DNA of 64,000 nucleotides from Hyphomicrobiales bacterium (GCA_019075905.1 JAGXAM010000013.1:48050-112049); one strand, 5' to 3'. Numbered from the stretch's first letter, positions 20,699 to 31,134 are shown. Translations and numbers: made by a program. Notes: generated by a model not told the origin, from the letters alone.

Positions 20699-21564
20699 TC
20701 AAAGCGCTCCCAGCTCTCGCCGAACAGGCCGCGCGGGCGCACCAGCAGCACCACCATCATCAGCACATACATCGATGCCGCCGACCAGCCCGGCGCAAAC
20801 TGGATGGTGAGCGCCCCGACCAGGCCAACCATCAGCCCGGCGACAGCGGCGCCGAGATAGGAGCCAAGCCCGCCAATCGTGACGATCACAAAGGCTGGCA
20901 TGATCGCATCATTGCCCATGGACGGCTGCAGGCTCCACAGCGGCCCGACCAGCAGGCCGGCAATCCCGGCAAGCAGGCAGCCGATACCAAAAACCCCTGA
21001 GAACACGATCGGCAGGTTGATGCCCAGCAAGCCGACCATCTCCGCGTCGCGCGATCCTGCACGGATGATGCGCCCGAAGCGCGTGAAACGCAGGAAGGCC
21101 CAGAAGGCGACCAGGACTGTCGCGGTGACCAGCAGCACCGCCAGCCGGTAGGTCGTCAGCAGGATCGGCCCCCAGACGATCAGGCCCGACAGGAAACCCG
21201 GCGGATCAAACGGCCGGGCATCGCCGCCAAAGGTAAATTTCAGCGCCGCCTCGAAGAACAGGGCGAGCGCGAAAGTCAGGATCAGCCCGAGCAGTGGTTC
21301 CTTGCCATAAAGGTGCCGGATGAGCGTCATTTCGACGATGACACCAATCAATCCGGTGAGAACCGGCGCGAGCACGACGGCCGGCCAGCCGAAATTCTGC
21401 ACCAGCGTCACCGCCAGATAGGCACCCACGGCGATGAAGGCGCCATGGGCAAAATTGACGATGCCCAGCATGCCGAAAATAATCGACAGGCCGACGGCAA
21501 TCAGCACATAGAGCATGCCATTGACGAGGCCGATCACGACCTGCGACAAGATCAGACCCGCCAT
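20695..21564 (-). CDS. livH: Branched-chain amino acid type ABC permease LivH
   Basis: A 289-residue inner-membrane permease with about eight helices. NGMLYVLIAVGLSIIFGMLGIVNFAHG is the standard LivH N-terminal signature region, and IRAGSRDAEMVGLLGIN is the cytoplasmic loop contacting the ATPases. It pairs with the LivM part of the downstream fused protein, and its stop overlaps that gene's start. The binding-protein gene is 33 bases upstream on the same strand. Confidence 0.93.
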   Translation of the reverse strand: MAGLILSQVVIGLVNGMLYVLIAVGLSIIFGMLGIVNFAHGAFIAVGAYLAVTLVQNFGWPAVVLAPVLTGLIGVIVEMTLIRHLYGKEPLLGLILTFALALFFEAALKFTFGGDARPFDPPGFLSGLIVWGPILLTTYRLAVLLVTATVLVAFWAFLRFTRFGRIIRAGSRDAEMVGLLGINLPIVFSGVFGIGCLLAGIAGLLVGPLWSLQPSMGNDAIMPAFVIVTIGGLGSYLGAAVAGLMVGLVGALTIQFAPGWSAASMYVLMMVVLLVRPRGLFGESWERFE

Positions 21565-21597
21565 CAGCGCCCCCTGCGCAAGACCGTGAGGGTCGCG

Positions 21598-22860
21598 TCA
21601 GACCGGGCCCATCTTGCAGGCCGACTGCGCCTGCGTCCCATAGACCGCCTCGACCTCCGCCGGTGATTTGGGCAATTCGGCGAGAACGTCGAAATAGTCC
21701 CATTGATCGGTGATTTTCGGCTTCACCTTCACCACCAGCGCCCGGTTGATCATCTGGTGATCAAAGGTACGGTAATGCAGGTTGATATCGCCGCGCGGCA
21801 TCGACCAGTGCTCCAGCGCCTCGACAATGGCGGCAGGCTTGGTGGATTTGGCCGCCTCGATTGAATCGAGCAGCGATTTCATGGCGATCCATCCCATCCA
21901 GGCCTTGTCGGCGGCCGGGCGCTTGTAGGTGGCGAGATAATCGGCCGCCATCTGCTGTTCGGCCGGCGAATTTTTCTTGTTGGTGTAATACCACGTCATG
22001 GTGAACAGGCCGTCGGCAGCTTTCGGCCCGACCCCCCAGATATCGGTGCAGCCAATGGAGATTTCGGTGAAGGGGATTTTGCCCCGCATCCCCAGTTGCT
22101 CCCATTGTTTCAGGAAGGCGGTGAGGCCGCCGCCAACGACGCCGCCGATCACCACATCGGGCTTGGCCGCGCGGATTTTCAGAATGTAGGACGAATAGTC
22201 GGTCGCCGACAGCGGCACTTCGTCGGCGCCGACGATCTCGATGCCATTCTCCTTGGCATAGTCGGTAAATTCCTTCTTGATATCCTGGCCATAGGCATAG
22301 GCCGCGGTAATCAGATACCATTTCTTGCCGAGCGCCTTGCAATAAGGCCCGAACATTTCCCGATGCACATGCACCGGCGGCTGGCTGCGGAACGTATATT
22401 TGTTGCAATCGACCCCGGTGAGTTCATCGGCCGCACCATTGGCGGCAATGAACGGCACCTTCATTTTCTCGGCAACCGGCGCAATCGCCAGAGCGAAGGC
22501 CGAAATGACGCCGCCAACGACGCCGACAACCTTGTCCTCGCCCATCAGCTTGGCAGCATTTTGCGCCGAGTTTTGCGGGCTGGATTCGTCGAGCCAGATA
22601 ATTTCCGCCGGCTTGCCCATCAGCATGTTCTTGCGCTGTTGCAGCGCCAGCAAGCCACCCTGCGCCAGATATTGGCCCTGGCCGGAAAGCGGGCCATTCT
22701 TGGCCCAGACCATGCCGATCTGGATAGGTGCGTCGGCATTGGCACGGCTGACCCACGGCATGGCAAGGCTGCTGACCGCGGTGGCCGCGCCGCCCTTCAA
22801 CAATCCACGCCGCCCGATCGGCAGCAGCAGCGAAGATGATGGCTTCTTGATCTGGCTCAT
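21598..22860 (-). CDS. Tat-exported branched-chain amino acid type substrate-binding protein
   Basis: A 420-residue periplasmic binding protein of the Leu/Ile/Val (peripla_BP_6) family. The N-terminus carries a twin-arginine signal, PIGRRGLLKGGAATAVSSLAM, ending near SRANA, so it is probably folded before export. The two lobes follow (IQIGMVWAKNGPLSGQGQ; VVGVVGGVISAFALA). GAGGAAA precedes the ATG. It heads the three-gene liv operon. The ligand is not evident; distant relatives bind amides, urea or aromatic compounds as well as amino acids. Confidence 0.92.
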   Translation of the reverse strand: MSQIKKPSSSLLLPIGRRGLLKGGAATAVSSLAMPWVSRANADAPIQIGMVWAKNGPLSGQGQYLAQGGLLALQQRKNMLMGKPAEIIWLDESSPQNSAQNAAKLMGEDKVVGVVGGVISAFALAIAPVAEKMKVPFIAANGAADELTGVDCNKYTFRSQPPVHVHREMFGPYCKALGKKWYLITAAYAYGQDIKKEFTDYAKENGIEIVGADEVPLSATDYSSYILKIRAAKPDVVIGGVVGGGLTAFLKQWEQLGMRGKIPFTEISIGCTDIWGVGPKAADGLFTMTWYYTNKKNSPAEQQMAADYLATYKRPAADKAWMGWIAMKSLLDSIEAAKSTKPAAIVEALEHWSMPRGDINLHYRTFDHQMINRALVVKVKPKITDQWDYFDVLAELPKSPAEVEAVYGTQAQSACKMGPV

Positions 22861-23023
22861 GCGTTTCCTCTTGGCTTTTTTGAAGCGGCCATAGTGCCAC
22901 CCCGGAAGCTAAGGCGAAAAGCGCCCCGTTGGCAAGGTTGAGCGGGCCGCGCGGGCGTGTCATTGCGTTGTCGCGATTTCGCCACTATCTACGCTGCAAG
23001 GTTCTGCCCCCTGAAAGGTTCCC

Positions 23024-24394
23024 ATGGCGCGCGATGTTTCGGATTTGGAGAGGATCACGTCGCGTGATCATCTGGTGCAATGGTTTGAAAGCGGCACAAA
23101 ATCCCCCGGGCAATTCCGGCTGGGCACCGAGCACGAGAAATTTCCGTTTTACCGCGCTGATCTGGCACCGGTGCCCTATGCCGGGCCGCAGGGCATCGAG
23201 GCGCTGCTGAACGGCGTCGCTGCCCGGCTTTCCTGGGAAAAGATCGAGGATCGCGGCAAAATCATCGGCCTGTTCGACGAGGCCGGCGGCGGCGCGATTT
23301 CGCTGGAGCCGGGCGGCCAGTTCGAACTTTCCGGCGCACCTCTGGCCGATGTCCATGCCACGGCGCGCGAGCTTCAGGAACATTTGCGCGTGACGCATGA
23401 GGTTGCCGATGCCCTGGGCATGGGCTTTCTCGGTCTCGGCATGAGCCCGCTGTGGACGCTGGCGCAAACCCCGGTCATGCCCAAGCAGCGCTACGCCATC
23501 ATGAAGAATTACATGCCGAAGGTCGGCAGCCACGGCCTCGACATGATGTTTCGCACCTCGACGGTTCAGGTCAATCTCGATTACGCCAGCGAAGCCGATA
23601 TGGTGCGCAAGCTGCGCGCCTCACTCGCCCTGCAGCCGGTCGCTAGCGCCCTGTTTGCGGCATCGCCCTTCACGGATGGCAAGCCCAACGGCTTCTTGTC
23701 GATGCGTTCGGAAATCTGGCGCGATACCGACCGCGCCCGCTCCGGTATGCTCGCCTTTGCCTTCGAGCCCGGCATGGGGTTCGAGCGCTATGTCGATTAT
23801 GCGCTTGATGTGCCGATGTATTTTGTGAAGCGCGGCGACACCTACCACGATGTTGCAGGCGCCAGCTTCCATGATTTGCTGGCAGGCAAGCTGCCGCACA
23901 TGCCCGGCGAGCGGGCCACTATTTCCGATTGGGCCAACCATCTTGGCACGATTTTCCCGGAAGTGCGCCTCAAGCGCTATCTGGAAATGCGCGGCGCCGA
24001 TGCCGGCCCTGTCAGCCATCTGGATGCGCTGCCGGCGCTGTTCACCGGCTTGCTCTATGACGGGATCGCCCTCGATGGCGCGCTCGAACTGGTCAAGGGC
24101 TGGGACGCGGCGATGCGGCAGGATCTGCGTGACAGTGTGCCGCGTCTGGCGCTGAAGGCTGAAATTGGCGGGCGCAGGCTGGACAGCGTCGCGCGCGACA
24201 TGCTCGGGCTGGCGCGTGCCGGACTGGCACGCCGTGCAAGGCTTGATGAGGCCGGCCGCGACGAGTCGATATATCTCGATGTCCTCGATGAAATTGCCGG
24301 CAGCGGTGTGACGCTGGCTGAACGCCTGCTCGCAGCCTTCCACGGGCGCTGGGTTGGTTCGGTCAGGCCGGCCTTTGCCGAATTCGCGATCTGA
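23024..24394 (+). CDS. gshA: Glutamate-cysteine ligase
   Basis: A 456-residue enzyme of the GCS2 (plant/alphaproteobacterial) type that joins glutamate and cysteine, the first step of glutathione synthesis. Family features include FRLGTEHEKFPFYR near the N-terminus, ISLEPGGQFELSG, the GLGMSPLW segment, RTSTVQVNLDYASE and a C-terminal WVGSVRPAFAEF. An AAAGG element precedes the ATG. It is divergent from the liv operon with a 163-base gap that must hold both promoters, and its stop lies four bases from that of the convergent M23 peptidase. Confidence 0.96.
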   Translation: MARDVSDLERITSRDHLVQWFESGTKSPGQFRLGTEHEKFPFYRADLAPVPYAGPQGIEALLNGVAARLSWEKIEDRGKIIGLFDEAGGGAISLEPGGQFELSGAPLADVHATARELQEHLRVTHEVADALGMGFLGLGMSPLWTLAQTPVMPKQRYAIMKNYMPKVGSHGLDMMFRTSTVQVNLDYASEADMVRKLRASLALQPVASALFAASPFTDGKPNGFLSMRSEIWRDTDRARSGMLAFAFEPGMGFERYVDYALDVPMYFVKRGDTYHDVAGASFHDLLAGKLPHMPGERATISDWANHLGTIFPEVRLKRYLEMRGADAGPVSHLDALPALFTGLLYDGIALDGALELVKGWDAAMRQDLRDSVPRLALKAEIGGRRLDSVARDMLGLARAGLARRARLDEAGRDESIYLDVLDEIAGSGVTLAERLLAAFHGRWVGSVRPAFAEFAI

Positions 24395-24398
24395 GGCT

Positions 24399-25697
24399 TT
24401 AGCGCAGGTCTGCGGCAGCCAGCATGGTGCCGGCCCGCAGGAACGGCGCCGGATTGACGGCCACGCCATTGAGGCGAACCTCATAATGCAGGTGTGGGCC
24501 GGTCGAGCGTCCGGTTGAACCGATATAGCCCAGCACCTGTCCGCGCAGCACGTGCTGGCCTTCGGCGACATTGAGGCGCGACATGTGCCCGTAGCGGGTC
24601 ATGATGCCATCGCCATGGTCGATTTCGACCATATTGCCATAGCCGCCCCAATAGCGGGCGATGACGACCTTGCCGGCCCCCGTGGCGTGTATTGGCGAGC
24701 CGAACGCCTGGTGAAAATCAATGCCCGGATGCAGCGACATGCGGTCCAGAAACGGATCTAGCCGCATGCCAAAGGGCGAGGTGATGGCGAGGTGGCCGGG
24801 CAGCGGTGCCGACAAGGGCAAATAATGCATCAGCCGGCGCAATTTGGCGATCTGAACGAGCGAGCCCTTCACCGCCGCAATTTCATGGCCGAAGTGACTA
24901 TTGCCCTCGGTCTTGTCCAGCGGAATGAACGGGCCGCCGATATTTTTCACCGGCTTGACGCGCAGCTGTGCGGGATCGAGCCCGGCGGCGCGGATCGCCC
25001 GGTTGAGACGGCCGGCAGCCGCAGCCGCCGGTCCGGCCAGCTGTTTCAGCGCCGTGAGCTGATTGATGGTGTCGGTATCCTCATTGATTTTCACCCGCTG
25101 CAGCGCGGCGAGAACCTGATGGGTAGACTGCGGCATATCTGGCCCGCGAATATCACGCGGCAGCAGCATGGATTCCGGCTTGGGCTTGCCCCACACCGCA
25201 TCGCCCTGGCCTGGAGCGCCCGTGGCATCAGCCGCCCCACCCGGACGGGCGATGCTGCCGGTCGGGCGATGATCGACAAAGCGCGACAGCGACGACAACA
25301 ATGTCGCCCTCTGCTCCAGCATGGTCTCGCGCTGGCTCAGCGCAGCGATCTTGCGGGCAATGCTCTGCTGATCGAGAAGTGTGTGGCTGGTGGCCTGATC
25401 GAGACGGGCATGGAGATTGGCAAGGCGGTTTTCATAGGCAAGCTGCATGCGGCTGCGCTGCGCCATGATGCCGGCCAGAATCTGATCATGCAGGCCGATA
25501 TAGAGCGATACGCCCGCCGTCCAGGTCAGCAGCACTGGCACCAGCGCCAGCGACACATGCGCTCCCCAACGCGGCACTGCCAGCGTCCGCATTTTTACGC
25601 CATGGGAAATGGTCAAAAAATAATGCGTTCGCGGCAATTGCGGACGAGGCACCTGCTGGCGAATCGACATGGCACGGTTCCAACTGAACAAGGACAT
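24399..25697 (-). CDS. Membrane-anchored M23 (LytM-type) peptidase
   Basis: A 432-residue cell-envelope protein. One transmembrane helix (about residues 42-65, HVSLALVPVLLTWTAGVSLYI) is followed by a coiled coil (about 75-140) and a C-terminal M23 zinc peptidase domain. Zinc and catalytic residues are intact: SPFGMRLDPF, HPGIDFHQ (first His and Asp), GHMSRL and GPHLHYEV. It should cut peptidoglycan peptide bridges, or act in a complex that activates amidases. A near-match CtrA box lies just upstream at 25733-25747. Relatives are often tied to division and cell-shape control in alphaproteobacteria. Confidence 0.93.
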   Translation of the reverse strand: MSLFSWNRAMSIRQQVPRPQLPRTHYFLTISHGVKMRTLAVPRWGAHVSLALVPVLLTWTAGVSLYIGLHDQILAGIMAQRSRMQLAYENRLANLHARLDQATSHTLLDQQSIARKIAALSQRETMLEQRATLLSSLSRFVDHRPTGSIARPGGAADATGAPGQGDAVWGKPKPESMLLPRDIRGPDMPQSTHQVLAALQRVKINEDTDTINQLTALKQLAGPAAAAAGRLNRAIRAAGLDPAQLRVKPVKNIGGPFIPLDKTEGNSHFGHEIAAVKGSLVQIAKLRRLMHYLPLSAPLPGHLAITSPFGMRLDPFLDRMSLHPGIDFHQAFGSPIHATGAGKVVIARYWGGYGNMVEIDHGDGIMTRYGHMSRLNVAEGQHVLRGQVLGYIGSTGRSTGPHLHYEVRLNGVAVNPAPFLRAGTMLAAADLR

Positions 25698-25732
25698 CCA
25701 GGTTCATCTGGTGCCATGAAACCGCAACATGG

Positions 25733-25747
25733 TTAATTATTTCTCAA
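25733..25747. promoter_or_regulatory. Near-match CtrA box upstream of the M23 peptidase
   Basis: TTAA at 25733-25736 and TCAA at 25744-25747 are separated by seven bases, one mismatch from TTAA-N7-TTAA. On the gene's strand the proximal half reads TTAACCATG, the preferred CtrA half-site. It lies 36 bases upstream of the start codon. Confidence 0.4.
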
Positions 25748-25786
25748 TCCGGCATCAGCAAGCCGCTTTGGCAAGAAATCCGCACA

Positions 25787-26263
25787 TCAACGTAAATCCT
25801 GCAACGCCGACAATACCTCCTCGGCATGGCCGGCAACTTTCACCTTCTTCCAGATTTTCGTAATGATTCCCGAGCCATCGATCAGAAATGTGCTACGCTC
25901 GACGCCCATATATTTACGGCCGTACATGCTTTTCTCGACCCAGACACCATAGGCCTCAAGCATCGATTTGGCCTCATCTGAAACGAGGTCAAGCGACAGC
26001 CCGTGTTTCGCCTTGAATTTGTCATGGCTTTTGGGACTGTCGGGCGAGACCCCGAGAATCTTCGCGCCCTGCGCCGCGAAGGCCGGTCGCAGCCGGCTGA
26101 AATCCATCGCCTCGATGGTGCAGCCGGAGGTATCGTCCTTGGGATAGAAATAAAGCACAAGGCGTGACCCGGCAAAATCGCGCAGGTTCTGTGTGATGCC
26201 ATCTGAACCAGGCAGGGAAAAATCCGGGGCGCGATCGCCGATCTTGGGAGAGGAAGTGGCCAT
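25787..26263 (-). CDS. bcp: Thioredoxin-dependent peroxiredoxin, Bcp/PrxQ type
   Basis: A 158-residue thiol peroxidase that reduces hydrogen peroxide and organic hydroperoxides. The start MATSSPKIGDRAPDF at 26263 fits the family; the frame extends upstream without support. The peroxidatic cysteine is in DDTSGCTIEAMDF. In most BCP proteins a resolving cysteine lies five residues later; here that position is Met, so this copy should act as a 1-Cys enzyme. It is divergent from the AsmA-like gene. Confidence 0.93.
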   Translation of the reverse strand: MATSSPKIGDRAPDFSLPGSDGITQNLRDFAGSRLVLYFYPKDDTSGCTIEAMDFSRLRPAFAAQGAKILGVSPDSPKSHDKFKAKHGLSLDLVSDEAKSMLEAYGVWVEKSMYGRKYMGVERSTFLIDGSGIITKIWKKVKVAGHAEEVLSALQDLR

Positions 26264-26409
26264 GAAGCGTCCATTGGTTGTAGAGTGGGCGGCGTCGCGC
26301 CATCGGGCGACAATTTCGATATGGAACAGGCCAGTGAGTTTGCCTAGTGTCATGTCGATGATTCGCGGTGGCAACCAAGACGTGATGAGGCATTTGGACT
26401 CGATGACCC

Positions 26410-29400
26410 TTGAGCGATCCTGAAGTTCTTCCACCGCCACGAAAACCTGCAAAACCCGTGCGCCCGAAGATGGCGCGAAAGCCGCTTGCCCTCAGGCTGG
26501 TGGGTGCGGCCGTCATGCTCGTGCTGGGGCTTATGGTGCTGGGCGTGCTGGTATTTGCGGCCCTTGTGCTCAGGGTGGAACAGGGTCCGGTCGACCTCTC
26601 CTTCGCCATGCCCGACATCGTCAACTCGATCAACGCGCGCCTTGGCCAGAAGCTGAAAGTCGGCATCAAGTCACTGGTGCTGGAGGGCGGTGCCACGGGG
26701 CTGCACCTCACGGCCCGCGGCTTTGATCTCTCCGGCCCGGATGGCCATTTGCTGTCGGGCGCACAGGCCGTGCTGGCGCTCGATCCCTGGGCCATGCTCC
26801 GCGGCCAGCTGGTGCCCTCGACCGTGGCCCTGAGCCAGCTGGCGCTGATCGTCACGGTGAACCAGCAGGGCTCGATCACCATGGCCAACGGCGCGGCGCC
26901 GCCGGTCAAGCTCGCCGCGCCGCCGGTGGCGCCGCCGGCACCGGCCGGTGCTGTCACGCCTGCCCCCGATGTCGCCCATGAAGTGGGTCAGGTGCTCGAC
27001 AGGCTGCTGGCCGCCGACACCCCCCTTGCCGCCCTGCACAAGGTGTTGATCCGCGACAGCAGCATCACCGTGCGCGATCTCGCCCATGACAGCACCGCGC
27101 ATCTGGCCCATGTCGATCTGTCGCTGGCCCGTTTGAAGGGCGGCGCCACGCTCGATCTTATCGCCTCGGACGGCGATCTTCCCTGGCACGCGCGCGCCCG
27201 GGTCGAGACCAGGGCTGCGGATGCGAGCCGCTTCGTGCAATTGCACGTCGACCATTGGTCCTTTGCCGCGCTCCGGCATCTCGTCGGCTTGCCTTATGAC
27301 GGTACGCGTCTCGATGTTTCCGGCACGATGGATATGACAGCGCGGCTCAGCCGCGATGGTGCGCTGATGAGTCTGGCTGCCGGCATCAAGGGCGGTCATG
27401 GCCTGTTCAAGGCCAATAATCAGGATTTTGAGCCGTTTTTGTTTGATGGCTTCAGTCTGAAGGCGCATTACGATCCGGCCCGTGCGGTCATTCTCATTGA
27501 CACGGCCAGTCTCAAATCCGGCAAAAGCGCCCTGTCGCTGGTCGGGCAGATTACCCCGCCGTTGACCGGCACCGGCAAGATCGGCTATGACCTCACTATC
27601 GACAAGGGCACGCAGCTCGGTGCCTCGCGCCCCGGCGACAGTATCTTGCAGATCAGCAGCGGCCACATGGCCGGATTTTTTGACCAGGCCAAGGATCAGC
27701 TGACGCTGGACCAGTTCCAGCTGCAGGGCCCGCAGGTCCATATTGCCGCCAGCGCGAGCGCCGTGCTGGGCGCCGCGCCGCATGTGACCGGACAGGCCAG
27801 CATCACTGCCATGCAGGCGCGCGATGTCATCCGGCTGTGGCCCTCGTCCCTTGCGGCACCGGTGCGCGCCTGGTTTCGCCAGCGCCTGACCGGTGGCATT
27901 GTCGATGACGTGAAAATCATCATCAATCTCGATGCCAAGGCCCTGGCGCAGGCGGCGGCGCAACAGGCAGTGCCCGATGCCGCACTCAACATTACCGGCG
28001 TGGTCAAAGACATCGGCCTCAAGATTCTTGATGGTTTCCCGGAGGTCACCGACATCAACGCATCGGGCGTGCTGACCGGCCATACCGTGCGTATTGCTAT
28101 CAATGCCGGCAAGCTGACCGCGCAGCCGGGCAAGACCCTTACGATTTCCGCAGGCAGCTTCACCATGCGCGACAGCAGCCTGATGCCCGCGCCGGCGACC
28201 ATTCTGGCAACAATGTCCGGGTCATTGGCCACCACCACCCAGCTTCTCGGCAAGGATGCCCTGCGGCCCTTCGTGCATCTGCCGCTTGATCCCAAATCGA
28301 TCGCCGGCACCATCAAGGGTCAATTGCAAGTCAGCACATTGCTGGGCGATCATGTGCCGCCATCGGCCACCAAGGTCGGCGTCGTCGCGAAAATCACCGA
28401 TTTCAGCGCCTCCAATCTCATCGGCAAGGCCGGGATCACCCATGGTGTGCTGGATTTCAAGGTGGGGCCGCAAGGCATGAAAGGCAGCGGCACCGGCACG
28501 ATTTTTGCCAGCCCGGCCAAAATTGAATTGACCCAGCCCAATCATGGCAAGGGCCAGGGCAAGCTGAATTTTACGCTGAATGATGCCGCACGCGCCAACC
28601 TGCACATCGCCGTCGCCGGTGTTTCCGGGCCCATCGGCGTTGCCGTGGTCTCGCCGCTCGGCGACGCGGCTCCGCCGAAAGACAAGGACAAGAAGGCCGC
28701 GCCGGCACCGGCACCCCAGCAGGCGCAGGTGACACTCGATCTTGGTGCCACCACGCTCGATTCGCCGTTTCCGGGCCTGCTCAAGGCGCCGGGGCGCCCG
28801 GCCCGGGCCAGCTTCACGGCCATGGTCGAGCCGCACGCGACCCTGCTCAAGAACCTGAATTTCGACGGCGGCGGCGTCAGTTTTGCCGGATCGGCAACGC
28901 TGGGCGCCGATGGCCACCTTCAGTCCGCACAACTGACGTCAGTCAAGCTCTCGGCGCTGGATCAGCTTCAGGCGGCCGTGACCTTCGGCACTGACATCAC
29001 AAAGGTGGTGGCAACAGGTGCGACCTTTGACATGCGCAGCGTCTGGCACAGCCTGACCGGGCAGGACAAATTGTCAAAGGCCGCCCCTGCGGGCAAACCC
29101 GCCAATGTCGACATCAGCCTGAACGCGAACAATGTGGTCGGCTATAATGACGCCACCCTGCATAATGGCCGGTTCCGCATGTTGCGGATCGGCGGCAATC
29201 TCCAGGCCTTTCAGATGGGCGGCACCCTCGGCCGGGGCCATGTGCAGGGCGAGCTGAGCGCCAGCAAAACCATTCACATCACCAGTTCCGACGCTGGCGC
29301 GACCCTGTCATTCCTCAATCTTTACAATCATATGCGCGGCGGGGCGCTCGACCTCGATGCCAGCCTCAAGGGCAGCGACGCCAGCGGCGCCGCCACGATC

Positions 29401-29868
29401 CATAATTTTGTGCTCGCCGATGAACCGCGCTTGCAACAAATCGCCGGGGCCGGCAATCCGCGACAGAGTTCTGCGGTCAAGCAATTGTCGAGCGTGCCCT
29501 TTCAAAAGCTGCAGGCGCAATTCACCAGCCATTCCGGAGCCATTTCCATCGCCAATGCCGTCATGTTTGGCCCCGATGTCGGTATATCCATGAATGGCAT
29601 TCTGAATTTTCCGAAAAACAGCCTCGATGTGAAAGGCACATTCGTGCCTGCCTATGGCATCAACAATATCTTCTCGCGGATACCGCTGTTTGGCCGGCTG
29701 TTGGGGGGCGGCCGCCACGAGGGCCTGTTTGCGGTGAATTACCGTATCTCCGGGCCGATGGGCAGCCCGTCATTGACCTTCAATCCGCTGTCGGCCATAG
29801 CGCCGGGGTTTTTGCGCCAGATTTTTGGCACAAACCCGCCGCCGGCCGGCTTCCAGGTGCAGCACTGA
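26410..29868 (+). CDS. Giant AsmA/YhdP-like membrane protein (DUF3971-type)
   Basis: A protein of up to 1,152 residues with one N-terminal transmembrane helix (about residues 28-52, LRLVGAAVMLVLGLMVLGVLV) and a very long periplasmic part rich in beta-strand repeats, ending in an AsmA-like C-terminal domain (NIFSRIPLFGRLLGGGRHEGLFAVNY). The family resembles YhdP, TamB and AsmA, bridge-like proteins implicated in phospholipid movement to the outer membrane. A proline-rich linker lies around residues 157-178. The start is uncertain: TTG at 26410 or ATG at 26470; neither has a good ribosome site. Its TGA stop abuts the tyrS stop, with TGATCA shared by both ends. Confidence 0.88.
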   Translation: MSDPEVLPPPRKPAKPVRPKMARKPLALRLVGAAVMLVLGLMVLGVLVFAALVLRVEQGPVDLSFAMPDIVNSINARLGQKLKVGIKSLVLEGGATGLHLTARGFDLSGPDGHLLSGAQAVLALDPWAMLRGQLVPSTVALSQLALIVTVNQQGSITMANGAAPPVKLAAPPVAPPAPAGAVTPAPDVAHEVGQVLDRLLAADTPLAALHKVLIRDSSITVRDLAHDSTAHLAHVDLSLARLKGGATLDLIASDGDLPWHARARVETRAADASRFVQLHVDHWSFAALRHLVGLPYDGTRLDVSGTMDMTARLSRDGALMSLAAGIKGGHGLFKANNQDFEPFLFDGFSLKAHYDPARAVILIDTASLKSGKSALSLVGQITPPLTGTGKIGYDLTIDKGTQLGASRPGDSILQISSGHMAGFFDQAKDQLTLDQFQLQGPQVHIAASASAVLGAAPHVTGQASITAMQARDVIRLWPSSLAAPVRAWFRQRLTGGIVDDVKIIINLDAKALAQAAAQQAVPDAALNITGVVKDIGLKILDGFPEVTDINASGVLTGHTVRIAINAGKLTAQPGKTLTISAGSFTMRDSSLMPAPATILATMSGSLATTTQLLGKDALRPFVHLPLDPKSIAGTIKGQLQVSTLLGDHVPPSATKVGVVAKITDFSASNLIGKAGITHGVLDFKVGPQGMKGSGTGTIFASPAKIELTQPNHGKGQGKLNFTLNDAARANLHIAVAGVSGPIGVAVVSPLGDAAPPKDKDKKAAPAPAPQQAQVTLDLGATTLDSPFPGLLKAPGRPARASFTAMVEPHATLLKNLNFDGGGVSFAGSATLGADGHLQSAQLTSVKLSALDQLQAAVTFGTDITKVVATGATFDMRSVWHSLTGQDKLSKAAPAGKPANVDISLNANNVVGYNDATLHNGRFRMLRIGGNLQAFQMGGTLGRGHVQGELSASKTIHITSSDAGATLSFLNLYNHMRGGALDLDASLKGSDASGAATIHNFVLADEPRLQQIAGAGNPRQSSAVKQLSSVPFQKLQAQFTSHSGAISIANAVMFGPDVGISMNGILNFPKNSLDVKGTFVPAYGINNIFSRIPLFGRLLGGGRHEGLFAVNYRISGPMGSPSLTFNPLSAIAPGFLRQIFGTNPPPAGFQVQH

Positions 29869-31128
29869 TCACGGCACGATCTTCAGCAGCATATGCTTTT
29901 TGCTGCCGCGCGACAGCTTGATGAACCCGCCTTCAAGAAGCGCGATGCCCGAGAGCTTTAATGTGGCATCGTTCACGGGTGTATCATTGGCTTGCAGGCC
30001 GCCGCCGCTGACAAGGCGGCGTGCTTCGCCATTGCTGGCGGCGAGCCCCGCCTTCACCGCCGCCGTCAGGATGCCGAGTTCTGCAGCCTCGGCTTTCGAT
30101 ATTTCAACCGTCGGCAGGTTGGTATCGAGCCCGGCGCCGCTGAAGGTGGTCGATGCCGTCTGCGCCGCCGTCTCTGCAGCCTCGCGGCCATGCACCAGCG
30201 CGGTCGCCTCGGTGGCCAGCACCTTTTTGGCTTCGTTGATTTCGGCACCCTGCAAGGCCGACAGCCGGGCGATCTCATCGAGCGGCAGCAGCGTGAACAA
30301 TTTCAGGAAGCGCGCGACATCCGCATCTTCGGCATTGCGCCAGAACTGCCAGTAATCCCAGGCCGGCAGCATATCGGGGTTGAGCCACACCGCCCCTTGC
30401 GCGGTCTTGCCCATTTTTGCGCCCGAGGCCGTGGTCAGCAACGGGCAGGTCAGCGCGTGCAATTGCGGCGTCCCGAGACGGCGGCCAAGATCGACGCCGG
30501 TGACGATATTGCCCCATTGGTCGGAGCCACCCATTTGCAGGTTGCAGCCAAAACGGCGGCTGAGCTCCACATAATCATAGGCCTGCAGGCACATGTAGTT
30601 GAATTCGATGAAGGAAAGCTCCTGCTCGCGCTCCAGCCGCAGCTTCACTGAATCCATCGACAACATGCGGTTGACCGAGAAATGCCGCCCGACGTCGCGC
30701 AGGAAGGCGATGTAATTCAGCTTGGTCAGCCAATCGGCATTATCGACCATGATCGCGTCATGCGGGCCCTCGCCAAAGGTCACGAATTTGCTGAAGGCGC
30801 GAAAAATCGAAGCCTTGTTGGAAGCAATGGTCTCCAGCGTCGCCAGCGGCCGGCTCGCGTCCTTGCCAGAGGGGTCGCCGACCTGCGTGGTGCCGCCGCC
30901 CATCAGCACAATCGGCTTGTTGCCGGTTTTTTGCAGCCAATGCAGCATCATGATCGACATGAGGTTGCCGACATGCAGCGACGGTGCCGTGCAATCGTAG
31001 CCGACATAGGCGATGAGCTTGCCGGCCGCAGCCAGCGCATCCAGCGCCGCTATATCCGAGGTCTGATGGATGAACCCTCGCGCCTGCAGGGTCTGCAAAA
31101 GCGCTGATTTTGCCGCAATATTCGTCAT
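29869..31128 (-). CDS. tyrS: Tyrosyl-tRNA synthetase
   Basis: A 419-residue class I synthetase charging tRNA-Tyr. The HIGH-equivalent is HVGN (residues 52-55, in [10 protein letters not shown]), and the KMSKS-equivalent is [25 protein letters not shown] is the tyrosine-site segment, and an S4 RNA-binding domain is at the C-terminus ([18 protein letters not shown]). It is followed by the hydrolase gene upstream on the same strand, seven bases away. Confidence 0.97.
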   Translation of the reverse strand: MTNIAAKSALLQTLQARGFIHQTSDIAALDALAAAGKLIAYVGYDCTAPSLHVGNLMSIMMLHWLQKTGNKPIVLMGGGTTQVGDPSGKDASRPLATLETIASNKASIFRAFSKFVTFGEGPHDAIMVDNADWLTKLNYIAFLRDVGRHFSVNRMLSMDSVKLRLEREQELSFIEFNYMCLQAYDYVELSRRFGCNLQMGGSDQWGNIVTGVDLGRRLGTPQLHALTCPLLTTASGAKMGKTAQGAVWLNPDMLPAWDYWQFWRNAEDADVARFLKLFTLLPLDEIARLSALQGAEINEAKKVLATEATALVHGREAAETAAQTASTTFSGAGLDTNLPTVEISKAEAAELGILTAAVKAGLAASNGEARRLVSGGGLQANDTPVNDATLKLSGIALLEGGFIKLSRGSKKHMLLKIVP

Positions 31129-31134
31129 TCTTGT

